A DNA stretch of 64,000 nt, from NCBI RefSeq assembly GCF_004331455.1, contig NZ_SJJR01000020.1, forward strand, positions 47,197-111,196. The letters are read 5' to 3'. The position numbers and the translations under genes are program-made. This DNA comes from Micromonospora zingiberis (GTDB lineage Bacteria > Actinomycetota > Actinomycetes > Mycobacteriales > Micromonosporaceae). Below the pieces are notes generated by a model, which saw nothing but the letters and a program-made list of their open reading frames with translations, was not told where the DNA came from and made no database searches. Positions 28,367 to 36,662 of this stretch are shown piece by piece (position 1 is the stretch's first letter; every line of letters begins with the position of its first letter).

Positions 28367-29167
28367 TTAGGAGCGGTGGGCGCTCAGGAGGAAGGTGTAG
28401 GCGGCGTGGCCTTCCAGCGTGGGGTGGAAGGTCTCGGTGAGGCGGGTCAGGTTGACTCCGTGGATGAAGGGCCTGGGGCTGCACGCCTCGTAACCAGCGA
28501 GGACCGGACGCATGTCGACGAAGGTGACGCCGGCCCGGCTCGCCGCCGCGCGGGTGCCCTCGGCAACCGCGTCGGCGTTGCCGTTCATGAAGGTGCGCTT
28601 GGCGGCGCTGGGGCTGATCGCGCCGCAGGAGCCGGTCGGGGCGACCAGCCTCGGGTAGCCGAGCACGACCACCTTCGCCTTGGGAGCGCGGCGCTTGATC
28701 TCGGTGTAAAGGCCGGCGAGCTCACCCACCATCTGATTGCGGGCGTAGTACGAGGAGTACATCGTCGCCACCTCGCAGGACCACTCACTCTCGGTGAGGC
28801 AGCCCGTCGCCACCGCCGAGAACTGTGCGTCGTTGCCGCCCACCGTGATGCTGACCAGCGCGGTTTTGCTGCTCAGCGCGGAGAGCTGCTTGCTCCGTAC
28901 GTCGGCCATGGTGGCGCCGCTGCAGGTCACGTCCTTCAGCGTGTAACCGCCGAGGCTGGAGACCAGCATCCGGGGGTAGCTCTTCGGGCTGCGCAGACAG
29001 GCGCCGCTGGCGGAGTCGTACGGGTATGCCCCGACGCCGGAGGCGTACGAGTCGCCGAGTGCGACGTACTCCTGGGTGGCTGCTGCGCGCGCGGGAGCGC
29101 CCACCACCGCCTCCATGGCGACGAGCGCCATCGCTGCGGCGACCACCACCGAAGTCAATTTGCGCAT
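28367..29167 (-). CDS. Secreted SGNH/GDSL-family esterase or lipase
   Basis: This 266-residue exported hydrolase has a Sec signal (about 1-29, ending APARA-A). Block I is GDSYASG (nucleophile Ser), the block III Asn is in GGND, and the C-terminal catalytic pair lies in FHPTLEGH. Six cysteines suggest disulfides, as in the Streptomyces SGNH lipase/esterase group. It acts outside the cell on acyl esters; substrate unknown. The ATG has AGGAA seven bases upstream. Stand-alone gene with a hairpin after it. Confidence 0.9.
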   Translation of the reverse strand: MRKLTSVVVAAAMALVAMEAVVGAPARAAATQEYVALGDSYASGVGAYPYDSASGACLRSPKSYPRMLVSSLGGYTLKDVTCSGATMADVRSKQLSALSSKTALVSITVGGNDAQFSAVATGCLTESEWSCEVATMYSSYYARNQMVGELAGLYTEIKRRAPKAKVVVLGYPRLVAPTGSCGAISPSAAKRTFMNGNADAVAEGTRAAASRAGVTFVDMRPVLAGYEACSPRPFIHGVNLTRLTETFHPTLEGHAAYTFLLSAHRS

Positions 29168-29364
29168 GGCTTCCTTTCTGACCGTGAAGCCGGAATTGAT
29201 GCGAGATGACCGTACCAGTCACAGTCCAAAGTGGACTCAGGGGAGGTACCGATCCGTCGCCTACGTGACGTTGCCGGAGCGGCTTCCGTTCAGTCACCAC
29301 CCGACAATTCCGCTCAACTACCGGCAGCAGGCCCACGGTCACCAAAGGGCCCTGCGCGCAAAAG

Positions 29365-29403
29365 GGGCCCGGCCCACCCTGGGCATGAGGGTGGGCCGGG
29401 CCC
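29365..29403 (-). terminator. Terminator after the trypsin-like/FG-GAP gene
   Basis: A perfect 16-bp GC stem (29365-29380 with 29388-29403) and a 7-base loop begin 18 bp after the stop of the gene at 29422. Confidence 0.75.
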
Positions 29404-29421
29404 GCAGCAAAGCCGAGCAGG

Positions 29422-31278
29422 TCAGAAGAGACGCGGGATGCTGGTGCTGACCCAGCCGGTCCCGACCGCTCCCTGGCTCCTGACGAAGAGCTTGTTGTCG
29501 GCCGACAGGTCACCGGTCGACTCGAAGGCGAGCAGGGTACCGTCCGCGTTCTGCCCGACGAGGTCGGTCCGGGCGTCTCCGGAGAGGTCGCCCACCATGA
29601 GTCGCGGCCGGTTCGCCGAGGCCCAGTTCGAGTCCGTGCCCACGTACGGGTACGGACCGGGGAAGGTCGAGGCGGTGCTGGTCAGGTCACCGGTCGACCG
29701 GTACGCCCGCAGCCGCCCGTCGGCCAACTGGGCCACCAGGTCGGTGATCCCGTCGCCATCCACGTCGGCGGGCATGACGCGCGGAATCGACGTGCTCCGC
29801 CACCCCGTGCCGACCACCTTCGCCGCCTCGGTGGTCGGGAAGAGCCGACCGTCGGCGGAGAGATCACCGCTGGACGGGTACGCCTTCATCGAGCCGTCCG
29901 CGAACTGGGCGATCAGATCCGTACGACCGTCGCCGTTGAAGTCTCCGGTCAGGATCCGTGGCACCGCCTCGGTGGTGAACCCGGTGTTCACGTCGCGCGG
30001 CGGGCTGGAGAAGAGTCGGGCGTCGGCCGAGAGGTCGCCGGTGGAGCGCCACACCCGCAGCGTCCCGTTGGCCAGCTGACCGAGCAGATCGGTCCGCCCG
30101 TCACCGTCGAAGTCCCCGACGTAGAGGCGCGGGACGCTACTCACCCGGAAGCCGGTGCCGACCAGGACCTCGGGACCGAAGAGCCGGTTGTCGGCAGAGA
30201 GATCGCCCGTCGACGCCTGTCCGGTGAGCCTGCCGTCGGAGGTGCCGCCGATCAGGTCCGACCGCCCGTCACCGTCGAAGTCGCCGATCAGCACATGCGG
30301 ACGGTTGGCGCTCGCCCAGTTCGTGTTGCCGTTGACGTCCCGGTACGGCCCCGGAAAGAGCGGCGTGGTCCCGGAGAGCTGACCGCTGGACGGGTACACG
30401 CGCAACCGACCGTCGGTGCGTTGGGTGAGCACGTCCGCCCGGCAGTCACCGGTGAAGTCGCCGAGCCTGGCGATGCTGGGCTGGTCACCCGGCACCACCG
30501 TCCCACCGCCGGCGTTGCAGGCGGAGACGCTGTGCTGACGGATCCAGGCCACCAGGTCGTCGGTGCGGGTCTCGACCGCGTCCCGACGGGTCTCGGTCTC
30601 GCCCAGACAACCGCCCTGCCAGGAGGTGTGGTGCAGGGCGACGAGTTCGGGACGGCCGCCGACCAGCCGGACGGTGGGGCCACCGGCGTCGCCCTTGCAG
30701 GTGGTCGGTCCGCCGCCGGCGGAGCTGGTGATGTAGACGGTCGTCGCGGTCACCGCAGCCGCCGTCACGGCCACCTGGTGCAACGTGGTCGGCACCCAGG
30801 TCGTCGCCGTCCGGCCGAAGCCCAACGCCTGCAACGTCTCGCCCTGCGCGGGCGCGGCGGTGCCGAGGGCCACCGGAGCCACCCCGACCGCCGGCGCGAC
30901 GAGACGCAGCAGCGCGACGTTGCGGTCCGGATGCGGCACCACCCACGCGACCCGGCGCACCTGGCCGGCGGCGCTGGTCAGGTCGAGCCGGCCCACGGTC
31001 ACCGTGGTCGGCCGGGCCGGCACGCCGGTGACCGGCGCGGTTGCGGCGTCACCGAGGCAGGACTTGGCGGTGATCACCCACTGCGGCGCGACCAGAGCCC
31101 CCGAGCAGGCATTCACGTCGCTGACCGCCACCTTGGCCGCGAAGGCGAAGGCCGGGTCGGTAACCGGGTCACCGCCACCGACCGCTGCGGCCGGCGCCGC
31201 GCCGGTCAGACCGGCGCCGGCGATCGCCACCGTCCCCGCCAGTGCCACCCAACGCCGTCGTCGTACCTGTCGGCTCAA
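29422..31278 (-). CDS. Secreted trypsin-fold protein lacking the catalytic triad, with FG-GAP/VCBS repeats
   Basis: A 618-residue exported protein. A TTG at 31278, six bases after GGGGGA, gives a proper signal peptide (RQVRRRRW then a hydrophobic run to about residue 32); longer GTG starts would leave an implausible 60-residue leader. Residues 35-275 have the chymotrypsin fold, but the triad is altered: TAAHC becomes TAKSC (Ser73 for His), DVALL becomes NVALL (Asn120 for Asp) and GDSGGP becomes GDAGGP (Ala198 for Ser). It should be inactive as a protease. Residues 290-618 contain repeated GDFDGDGRTDL units of a calcium-binding beta-propeller. Probably a binding protein. Confidence 0.85.
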   Translation of the reverse strand: MSRQVRRRRWVALAGTVAIAGAGLTGAAPAAAVGGGDPVTDPAFAFAAKVAVSDVNACSGALVAPQWVITAKSCLGDAATAPVTGVPARPTTVTVGRLDLTSAAGQVRRVAWVVPHPDRNVALLRLVAPAVGVAPVALGTAAPAQGETLQALGFGRTATTWVPTTLHQVAVTAAAVTATTVYITSSAGGGPTTCKGDAGGPTVRLVGGRPELVALHHTSWQGGCLGETETRRDAVETRTDDLVAWIRQHSVSACNAGGGTVVPGDQPSIARLGDFTGDCRADVLTQRTDGRLRVYPSSGQLSGTTPLFPGPYRDVNGNTNWASANRPHVLIGDFDGDGRSDLIGGTSDGRLTGQASTGDLSADNRLFGPEVLVGTGFRVSSVPRLYVGDFDGDGRTDLLGQLANGTLRVWRSTGDLSADARLFSSPPRDVNTGFTTEAVPRILTGDFNGDGRTDLIAQFADGSMKAYPSSGDLSADGRLFPTTEAAKVVGTGWRSTSIPRVMPADVDGDGITDLVAQLADGRLRAYRSTGDLTSTASTFPGPYPYVGTDSNWASANRPRLMVGDLSGDARTDLVGQNADGTLLAFESTGDLSADNKLFVRSQGAVGTGWVSTSIPRLF

Positions 31279-31467
31279 TTCACGTCCCCCGTCGATCGTG
31301 AGCGCCGTCGCGGGCGCACGGTCACCCGTTCCCGGGTGCACCGAGATGACTGTGGAACGACCATCCGGCGGCACCGGACAACGATGAGGGGCAATCTAGT
31401 TGAGGATGTACGGCGATGCTGCCCCGTACGGCAGCCGAACGACCAGCACCTCCGGCACCCCGGCGCC

Positions 31468-32610
31468 TCAGGCGTCGTAGTCGACGGTGAGGGTGTCGGT
31501 GCGCGGGCTGGACTGGCAGGTCAACACGTAGCCGGCGGCCACCTCGTCGGGCTCCAGCGCGTAGTTGCGGGCCATCTCGACCTCGCCGGAGACCACCTTC
31601 GCCCGGCAGGTCGAGCAGACCCCGCCCTTGCAGGCGTACGGCAACTCGCCGCGAACCTTCAACGCGGCGTCCAGCACCCGCTCGTCGCGGCGCATGGTGA
31701 AGCTCGACGAACGACCGTCCAGCAGGATGGTGACCTCGGTGCCGGCACCGGACTCCTCGGCCGGCCGACGGACCGGCTCCGGTGGGGCGTCGACGAAGAA
31801 CAACTCGGTGTGCACCGCCGACTCCGGCACGCCCCGCCCGGTGAGCACCGTCTTGGCGTCCACCACCAGCCCGTACGGGCCACAGAGGAACCACTCCTCG
31901 ATGGCCTCACCGGGCACGATGGTGTCCAGCAGCCGGCCCAGCCGCTCGGCGTCGATCCGCCCGGACAGCAACGGCGACTCGCCCTGCTCACGGGAGAGCA
32001 CGTGCACCAGGTGCAGCCGCGTCGGGTAGCGGTCCTTCAGGTCGGCCAACTCCTCGGCGAACATCACGCTGTTGGCCGTACGGTTGCCGTACACCAGGGT
32101 GAAGGTGCTGGCCGGCTCGACGGCCAGGGCGGTGGCGACCAGCGCCAGCACGGGGGTGATGCCGGAGCCGGCGACCACCGCGCCGTAGCGGCGCACCCGG
32201 TCCGGCGCGAACGCCGTGGTGAAATGGCCCAGCGGGGGCAGTACCTCGACGGTGTCGCCCCGCCGCAACGCCCCACAGGCGTACGACGAGAAGGCCCCAC
32301 CGGGGACCTCCCGCACGCCGATGCGCAACCGACCGTGCCGCGCCAACTCCTCCGGCGTGGAGCAGATGGAGTACGAGCGGCGCACGTCCGCACCGTCCGT
32401 GCCCGGGGCATCAGTGGCAGCACCGGTGGTGTCGGTTGGGCGGCGTACCGTGAGGTGCTGGCCGGCGTGGAACGCGAAGGTCGCGCGCAGTTCCTCGGGC
32501 ACCGCGAAGGTGACCGCGACGGCGTCGGCGGTGAGCCGATCCACGGCGACGACAGGCAGCGGATGGAACACCGGCCGGCGGCGGACCGGGCGGGTGATGG
32601 TGACAGTCAC
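31468..32610 (-). CDS. paaE: 1,2-phenylacetyl-CoA epoxidase, reductase subunit PaaE
   Basis: This 380-residue two-domain reductase feeds electrons to the PaaABC(D) epoxidase of phenylacetate degradation. The N-terminal ferredoxin-NADP reductase part has RRSYSICS (flavin), GSGITPVLAL and CGPYGLV (nucleotide). The C-terminal plant-type [2Fe-2S] ferredoxin has CKGGVCSTC and a later Cys. The start is GTG at 32610, overlapping the paaD stop (GTGA). It is the last gene of the operon; no strong hairpin follows. Confidence 0.93.
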   Translation of the reverse strand: MTVTITRPVRRRPVFHPLPVVAVDRLTADAVAVTFAVPEELRATFAFHAGQHLTVRRPTDTTGAATDAPGTDGADVRRSYSICSTPEELARHGRLRIGVREVPGGAFSSYACGALRRGDTVEVLPPLGHFTTAFAPDRVRRYGAVVAGSGITPVLALVATALAVEPASTFTLVYGNRTANSVMFAEELADLKDRYPTRLHLVHVLSREQGESPLLSGRIDAERLGRLLDTIVPGEAIEEWFLCGPYGLVVDAKTVLTGRGVPESAVHTELFFVDAPPEPVRRPAEESGAGTEVTILLDGRSSSFTMRRDERVLDAALKVRGELPYACKGGVCSTCRAKVVSGEVEMARNYALEPDEVAAGYVLTCQSSPRTDTLTVDYDA

Positions 32611-33128
32611 AGTGCCTTCACATGGTCGAACGGTTCGGAGCAGGCGCGGCAGCGCCAGAGTGCCTTGCACGCGGTGGAGCCGAAACGGCTGAGCTGCTCG
32701 GTGTCCGGCGATCCGCAGCGTGGGCAGCGGACGGCCAGGGTCAGTGGCACGACCCCGTCGCGCCGGACCGGGGCCGGTGGGGCGATGCCGGCCGAGGCCA
32801 GCTTGGCCCGCCCGGCGTCGGTGATCCAGTCGGTGCTCCAGGCGGGACTGTGCACCGTGCGTACCTCGGCGTCCGGGTGACCGGCCACGGCCAGCGCCCG
32901 GCGGATGTCGGCGCGGATGACGTCCATCGCGGGGCAACCGGTGTACGTGGGAGTGATGGTCACCACCACCCGGCCGGTACCCGGGTCCACCTCGACCGAG
33001 CGCAGGATGCCGAGATCCTCGATGGTGATCACCCGGATCTCGGGATCCACCACCGCCGCCGCCGCCTCGCGGGCCGAATTCACCGCCGCCACCGGCACGG
33101 TGTGTCCGGGCGGCTCACCAGCGGGCAC
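32607..33128 (-). CDS. paaD: 1,2-phenylacetyl-CoA epoxidase subunit PaaD
   Basis: This 173-residue MIP18/DUF59-family protein (DPEIRVITIEDLGILRSV; TPTYTGCPAMDVIRADI) has a C-terminal Cys-rich knuckle (CPRCGSPDTEQLSRFG...CKALWRCRACSEPFDH). It is thought to help mature the metal centre of the epoxidase. The start is uncertain: GTG at 33128 overlaps the paaC end by 14 bases, and a GTG about ten codons downstream is also possible. Confidence 0.9.
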   Translation of the reverse strand: MPAGEPPGHTVPVAAVNSAREAAAAVVDPEIRVITIEDLGILRSVEVDPGTGRVVVTITPTYTGCPAMDVIRADIRRALAVAGHPDAEVRTVHSPAWSTDWITDAGRAKLASAGIAPPAPVRRDGVVPLTLAVRCPRCGSPDTEQLSRFGSTACKALWRCRACSEPFDHVKAL

Positions 33129-33840
33129 CCGGATGGGCACGATGCAGCACCTGCATCTCCGCGAGCAGGTACGACAGGTGTTCGGTGTGCAGGCCGTCGC
33201 GCCCACCGGCCGGCGCCCAGGCGGAATCCGGCACGGTCAGCGTCGCCTCGGCGAGCACCGCCGAGACGGTCGCGTCGAAGTCGGCCCGCAGGCTCGCCGG
33301 GTCGACCGGCGCCTGCGGCTGCGCGGCGAACAACTCCTGGGCGTACGGCCAGACCTGGTCGATGCCGGCCTGCATCCGCCGGTGCGACTCCTCGGTGCCG
33401 TCGCCCAACCGCCGCACCCAGAGCGCCGCGTGATCCAGGTGGTACGCGGACTCCTTGCGCGTCTTGGCCCCGATCGCGGCCAGCCGCTCGTCGGCGCAGC
33501 CGGCCAGCGCGGTGTAGAGCGGCAGCTGGTAGGCCGACAGGACGAGCAGTTTCGCCATGGTCACCGCGAAGTCGCCGTTGGGCAGCTCGACCAGCAGGCA
33601 GTTGCGGAACTCCCGGTCGTCACGCAGGTACGCCAGCGCGTCCTCGTCCCGGCCCGCGCCCTCCAGCTCGCCCGCGTACGACAGCAGCAGCCGGGCCGCA
33701 CCGAGCTGGTCCAGGGCGATGTTGGCCAGCGCGATGTCCTCCTCCATCTCCGGCGCCCGGGTGGTCCACTCGGCGAGCCGCTGCGCCGCGATCAGCGCGT
33801 CGTCGCCAAGGGCAAGGGTGAAGTCGAACGGACCGCTCAC
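33115..33840 (-). CDS. paaC: 1,2-phenylacetyl-CoA epoxidase subunit PaaC
   Basis: This 241-residue ferritin-like structural partner of PaaA shows EMEEDIALANIALDQLGAARLLL, RDDREFRNCLLVELPNGDFAVTM and KTRKESAYHLDHAALWVRRLGDGT. The family start is the GTG at 33840 (MSGPFDF). However, the reading frame is open upstream through two 60-bp repeat units to a GTG at 33960 that overlaps the paaB stop. A 40-residue N-terminal extension is therefore possible, or the repeat merely carries the ribosome to the true start. GGAG from the repeat edge lies nine bases before 33840. Confidence 0.92.
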   Translation of the reverse strand: MSGPFDFTLALGDDALIAAQRLAEWTTRAPEMEEDIALANIALDQLGAARLLLSYAGELEGAGRDEDALAYLRDDREFRNCLLVELPNGDFAVTMAKLLVLSAYQLPLYTALAGCADERLAAIGAKTRKESAYHLDHAALWVRRLGDGTEESHRRMQAGIDQVWPYAQELFAAQPQAPVDPASLRADFDATVSAVLAEATLTVPDSAWAPAGGRDGLHTEHLSYLLAEMQVLHRAHPGARW

Positions 33841-33845
33841 GTCCG

Positions 33846-33963
33846 CCGTCTCCGTTCGCGACTGCGGGGCTCGCAAGACCGGCTCACTCCTCGCGCTCAC
33901 AGGGCCCGTCTCCGTTCGCGACTGCGGGGCTCGCAAGACCGGCTCACTCCTCGCGCTCACAGG
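33846..33963. repeat. Tandem GTGAGCGCG-type repeat (two 58-bp identical copies, paaB-paaC junction)
   Basis: Identical stretches 33846-33903 and 33906-33963 have a 60-bp period. Compared with the copies at 8118-8220 they carry a 5-bp insertion (CGGTC) after GTGAGCGCGAGGAGTGAGC, which changes the encoded peptide (MSARSEPVLRAPQSRTET), but the 60-bp spacing keeps the frame. The outer copy supplies the paaB stop. Confidence 0.9.
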
Positions 33964-34241
33964 TGGGCCACGCCTTCTGGCACGTCGTAGAAGGTGGGGT
34001 GGCGGTAGACCTTGTCGGCGGCCGGGTCGAAGAAGGCGTCCTTCTCGTCCGGGCTGGACGCGGTGATCGAACTCGCCGGCACCACCCAGATCGACACCCC
34101 CTCCTGGCGGCGGGTGTAGAGATCGCGGGCGTTACGCAGGGCCAGCTCGGCGTCGGGCGCGTGCAGGCTGCCCACGTGGGTGTGCGCCAGCCCACGCCGG
34201 GCTCGCACGAAGACCTCCCACAGAGGCGAATGATCGCTCAC
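33957..34241 (-). CDS. paaB: 1,2-phenylacetyl-CoA epoxidase subunit PaaB
   Basis: This 94-residue small subunit of the epoxidase complex has the usual PaaB sequence (PLWEVFVRARRGLAHTHVGSLHAPDAELALRNARDLYTRR; VYRHPTFYDVPEGV) and length. The GTG at 34241 gives the family N-terminus (MSDHSPLWEVF). The frame also extends nine codons upstream, through a GTGAGCGAGCGAAGCGAGCG element, to a GTG overlapping the paaA stop. The TGA stop lies in the downstream repeat. Confidence 0.93.
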   Translation of the reverse strand: MSDHSPLWEVFVRARRGLAHTHVGSLHAPDAELALRNARDLYTRRQEGVSIWVVPASSITASSPDEKDAFFDPAADKVYRHPTFYDVPEGVAHL

Positions 34242-34268
34242 GCTGAGTCGCTCGCTTCGCTCGCTCAC
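34242..34268. repeat. 27-bp in-frame GTGAGCGAG-type insertion at the paaA-paaB junction
   Basis: On the minus strand, GTGAGCGAGCGAAGCGAGCG plus CTCAGC-type spacer sits between the paaA stop and the paaB family start. The 10-bp string GCGTGAGCGA is present on both sides, as if duplicated, and 27 bp is nine codons. Confidence 0.7.
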
Positions 34269-35320
34269 GCCGCCACCTTCTCCTTGCTTGCCTGCTTTGC
34301 CGCGTACGCCGCGGCGGCCTCGCGTACCCAGGCGCCCTCGGTGTGGGCGCGACGACGGTGCTCCATCCGCAGCCGGTTGCACGGCCCGTCGCCGGAGATC
34401 ACCCGCATCAGCTCGGCGTAGTCCGGCTGGGTGAAGTCGTACGCCTGACGCTCGTCGTTCCAGCGCAGGTCGGGGTCGGGGATGGTCAGCCCGAGCACCT
34501 CGGCCTGGCCGACGCACATGTCCACGAACCGCTGCCGCAGCTCGTCGTTGGAGAAACGCTTGATCTTCCATGCCATCGACTGGGCGGAGTGCGTGGAGTC
34601 GCCGTCCGGCGGGCCGAACATGGCCAGCGACGGGTACCACCAGCGGTCCAGGGCGTCCTGGGCCATCGCCTTCTGCGCCGGGGTGCCGTGCGCCAGCATG
34701 TGCAGGATCTCGTACCCCTGCCGCTGGTGGAACGACTCCTCCTTGCAGACCCGGATCATCGCTCGGGCGTACGGGCCGTAGGAGCAGCGGCAGAGCGGGA
34801 CCTGGTTGACGATCGCCGCACCGTCCACCAGCCAACCGATCGCGCCCACGTCGGCCCAGGTGAGGGTGGGGTAGTTGAAGATCGAGCTGTACTTCTGCCG
34901 GCCTTCGAGCAGCAGCTCGACCAGTTCGTCCCGACTGATGCCGAGGGTCTCCGCCGCGGCGTAGAGGTACAGGCCGTGACCGGCCTCGTCCTGGACCTTG
35001 GCCAGCAGGATCGCCTTGCGCTTGAGCGAGGGGGCCCGGCTGATCCAGTTCCCCTCGGGCTGCATCCCGATGATCTCGGAGTGGGCGTGCTGAGCGATCT
35101 GCCGGATCAGCGTCCGCCGGTACGCCTCGGGCATCCAGTCGCGCGGCTCGATCTTCTGGTCCGCGTCGATGACCTCCGCGAAGTAGGCCGCCAGGTCGAC
35201 GTCCTGACCGGGGGCACCCCGGTCCCGTTCCGCGGCGGCGCGCAGCGCCGCCTCCGCCGCCTCGACCTCGCCGAGCAGGCCGCCGGGCGCGTCCTCGCCC
35301 GAGAAGTCATTGCCATACAT
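34265..35320 (-). CDS. paaA: 1,2-phenylacetyl-CoA epoxidase catalytic subunit PaaA
   Basis: This 351-residue di-iron monooxygenase subunit converts phenylacetyl-CoA to the ring 1,2-epoxide. The ferritin-like core has the two-helix metal ligands in KVQDEAGHGLYLY and CKEESFHQRQGYE, and the ISRAPSLKRKAILLAK and KIEPRDWMPEAYRRTLIRQIAQHAHSEIIGMQPEGNW segments. The ATG at 35320 has no clear Shine-Dalgarno, so it may be leaderless. First gene of paaABCDE; the thiolase, ligase and ring-hydrolase genes of the pathway are not in this window. Confidence 0.95.
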   Translation of the reverse strand: MYGNDFSGEDAPGGLLGEVEAAEAALRAAAERDRGAPGQDVDLAAYFAEVIDADQKIEPRDWMPEAYRRTLIRQIAQHAHSEIIGMQPEGNWISRAPSLKRKAILLAKVQDEAGHGLYLYAAAETLGISRDELVELLLEGRQKYSSIFNYPTLTWADVGAIGWLVDGAAIVNQVPLCRCSYGPYARAMIRVCKEESFHQRQGYEILHMLAHGTPAQKAMAQDALDRWWYPSLAMFGPPDGDSTHSAQSMAWKIKRFSNDELRQRFVDMCVGQAEVLGLTIPDPDLRWNDERQAYDFTQPDYAELMRVISGDGPCNRLRMEHRRRAHTEGAWVREAAAAYAAKQASKEKVAA

Positions 35321-35684
35321 GCACTAAGTGTTACAGCTGGCCGCTCAAGAAACCAGAGGGTGTCACAGAAATACGAAACAGCCGTTCGTCACCAGGCGAG
35401 CGCCGTTCGTGACGGGCGGCAGACATGACCTGGCTCACAATCGCCGGACAAATCCTCGCAACGGCCGCAGAACGGTTGGTTATCCCGTCATCACGGCGAG
35501 TTGCCCAGTGTCGGACCCTGGCACGACACGAATCCGCACGTAGACTTCGCACGTCACACCGATCGGCTGGCGACGATCGCCGACTGAGACAGGGCCAACG
35601 TCCCCCGGCCCCGCGGCGATCCGCAGCGATCAGCCCTGGCAACAAGCCGGTCCCCCCGGCCTGACATCTGGAGCTCACCCGCTC
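35321..35684. promoter_or_regulatory. 364-bp divergent intergenic region upstream of paaA, with 12-bp direct repeats
   Basis: This region separates paaA from the divergent gene at 35685 and must hold both promoters. GCCGTTCGTCAC (35381-35392) and GCCGTTCGTGAC (35402-35413) repeat 21 bp apart, two helical turns, so a regulator could bind both on one face. I see no gene or strong hairpin in the rest. Confidence 0.4.
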
Positions 35685-36662
35685 ATGCGATCTCGCGTGA
35701 CCATGGTGCTCGCCGTCACGGCGGTGCTGCTCGGCGGCGTCATGCTGGTGCCCGCCGCGTACGCCCGGCTGTCCGCCGGGCCGGGCGCGGGCGTCCCGGA
35801 GACCGTCGCCGCGCCCAGTCCGGAACCTCCGCCACCACCAACGCTCGCGCCCGCCAAGGTCTCGGTGAACTTCAAGGGCGAGTTCTTTTCCTGGGCGCTG
35901 ATGGAGCGCGAGTCGGGCAAGATCTCCGGCTCGAAGAACATGGCCTCGACCAGTTCCACCGAGTCGATGCTCAAGGCCTGGATCGTCGCCGACTACCTGC
36001 GCCAACTGGGCGACGAGGAGCCGAGCGCCGGCATCAAGAAGGCCGCCAGCGTGGCCATCCGGGACAGCGACGACGACGCGACCAACGTCGTTTTTCGGCT
36101 CGCCGGCGGCTCGTACACGGTGCCGGCGAACGGGCAACCAGACCCAGTGATCAAGCGGGCGATCAAGATCTGCGGCCTCACCGACACCAAGCGGGGCAAC
36201 GTGGACCCGTACAAGGGGTACTGGAGCTTCACCCGGATGTCGCCGCGAGACGCGGTCCGGCTGGGCGACTGCATCGCCGACGGCAAGGCCGCCGGCCCCA
36301 AGTGGACCAAGTGGCTGCTCGCCGAGATGAGCAAGGTCCGGGGTAGCACCGCCGACAAGGACCAGAAGCCCCGACTGGGCGGCGGCCGGTGGGGCATCAT
36401 CGACGGACTGCCCGAGTCGATCCTCAGCCAAGGGCCGGTCAGCATGAAGAACGGCTGGACCTCCCTGCGTTACGACGGCAACTGGCACGTCAACTGCCTC
36501 GCCGTGACCGAGAAGTGGAGTCTCGCGGTGATGCTTCGTTATCCAGACGGTCGGGGGCTCGCCTACGGCTCCGACGTCTGCGCGAGTGTGACGGCGCAGT
36601 TGGTGACCCCGCAGCCCGGCGGCGCCCTCAAGGTGCCGCAGCAGCCGATCGGCAAGCTCTGA
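35685..36662 (+). CDS. Exported serine hydrolase, class A beta-lactamase-like
   Basis: This 325-residue protein has an N-terminal signal or anchor (about 1-28) and a Pro-rich linker, then a beta-lactamase-type fold. The candidate nucleophile motif is S94-x-x-K97 (SMLKAWIVADYL). SDDDATN at about 128 takes the place of SDN, and K-N-G-W takes the place of KTG near the C-terminus. Lytic or penicillin-recognising activity is inferred, not shown; the KNG change leaves the specificity open. The next gene is a paralogue overlapping by TGATG. Confidence 0.65.
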   Translation: MRSRVTMVLAVTAVLLGGVMLVPAAYARLSAGPGAGVPETVAAPSPEPPPPPTLAPAKVSVNFKGEFFSWALMERESGKISGSKNMASTSSTESMLKAWIVADYLRQLGDEEPSAGIKKAASVAIRDSDDDATNVVFRLAGGSYTVPANGQPDPVIKRAIKICGLTDTKRGNVDPYKGYWSFTRMSPRDAVRLGDCIADGKAAGPKWTKWLLAEMSKVRGSTADKDQKPRLGGGRWGIIDGLPESILSQGPVSMKNGWTSLRYDGNWHVNCLAVTEKWSLAVMLRYPDGRGLAYGSDVCASVTAQLVTPQPGGALKVPQQPIGKL

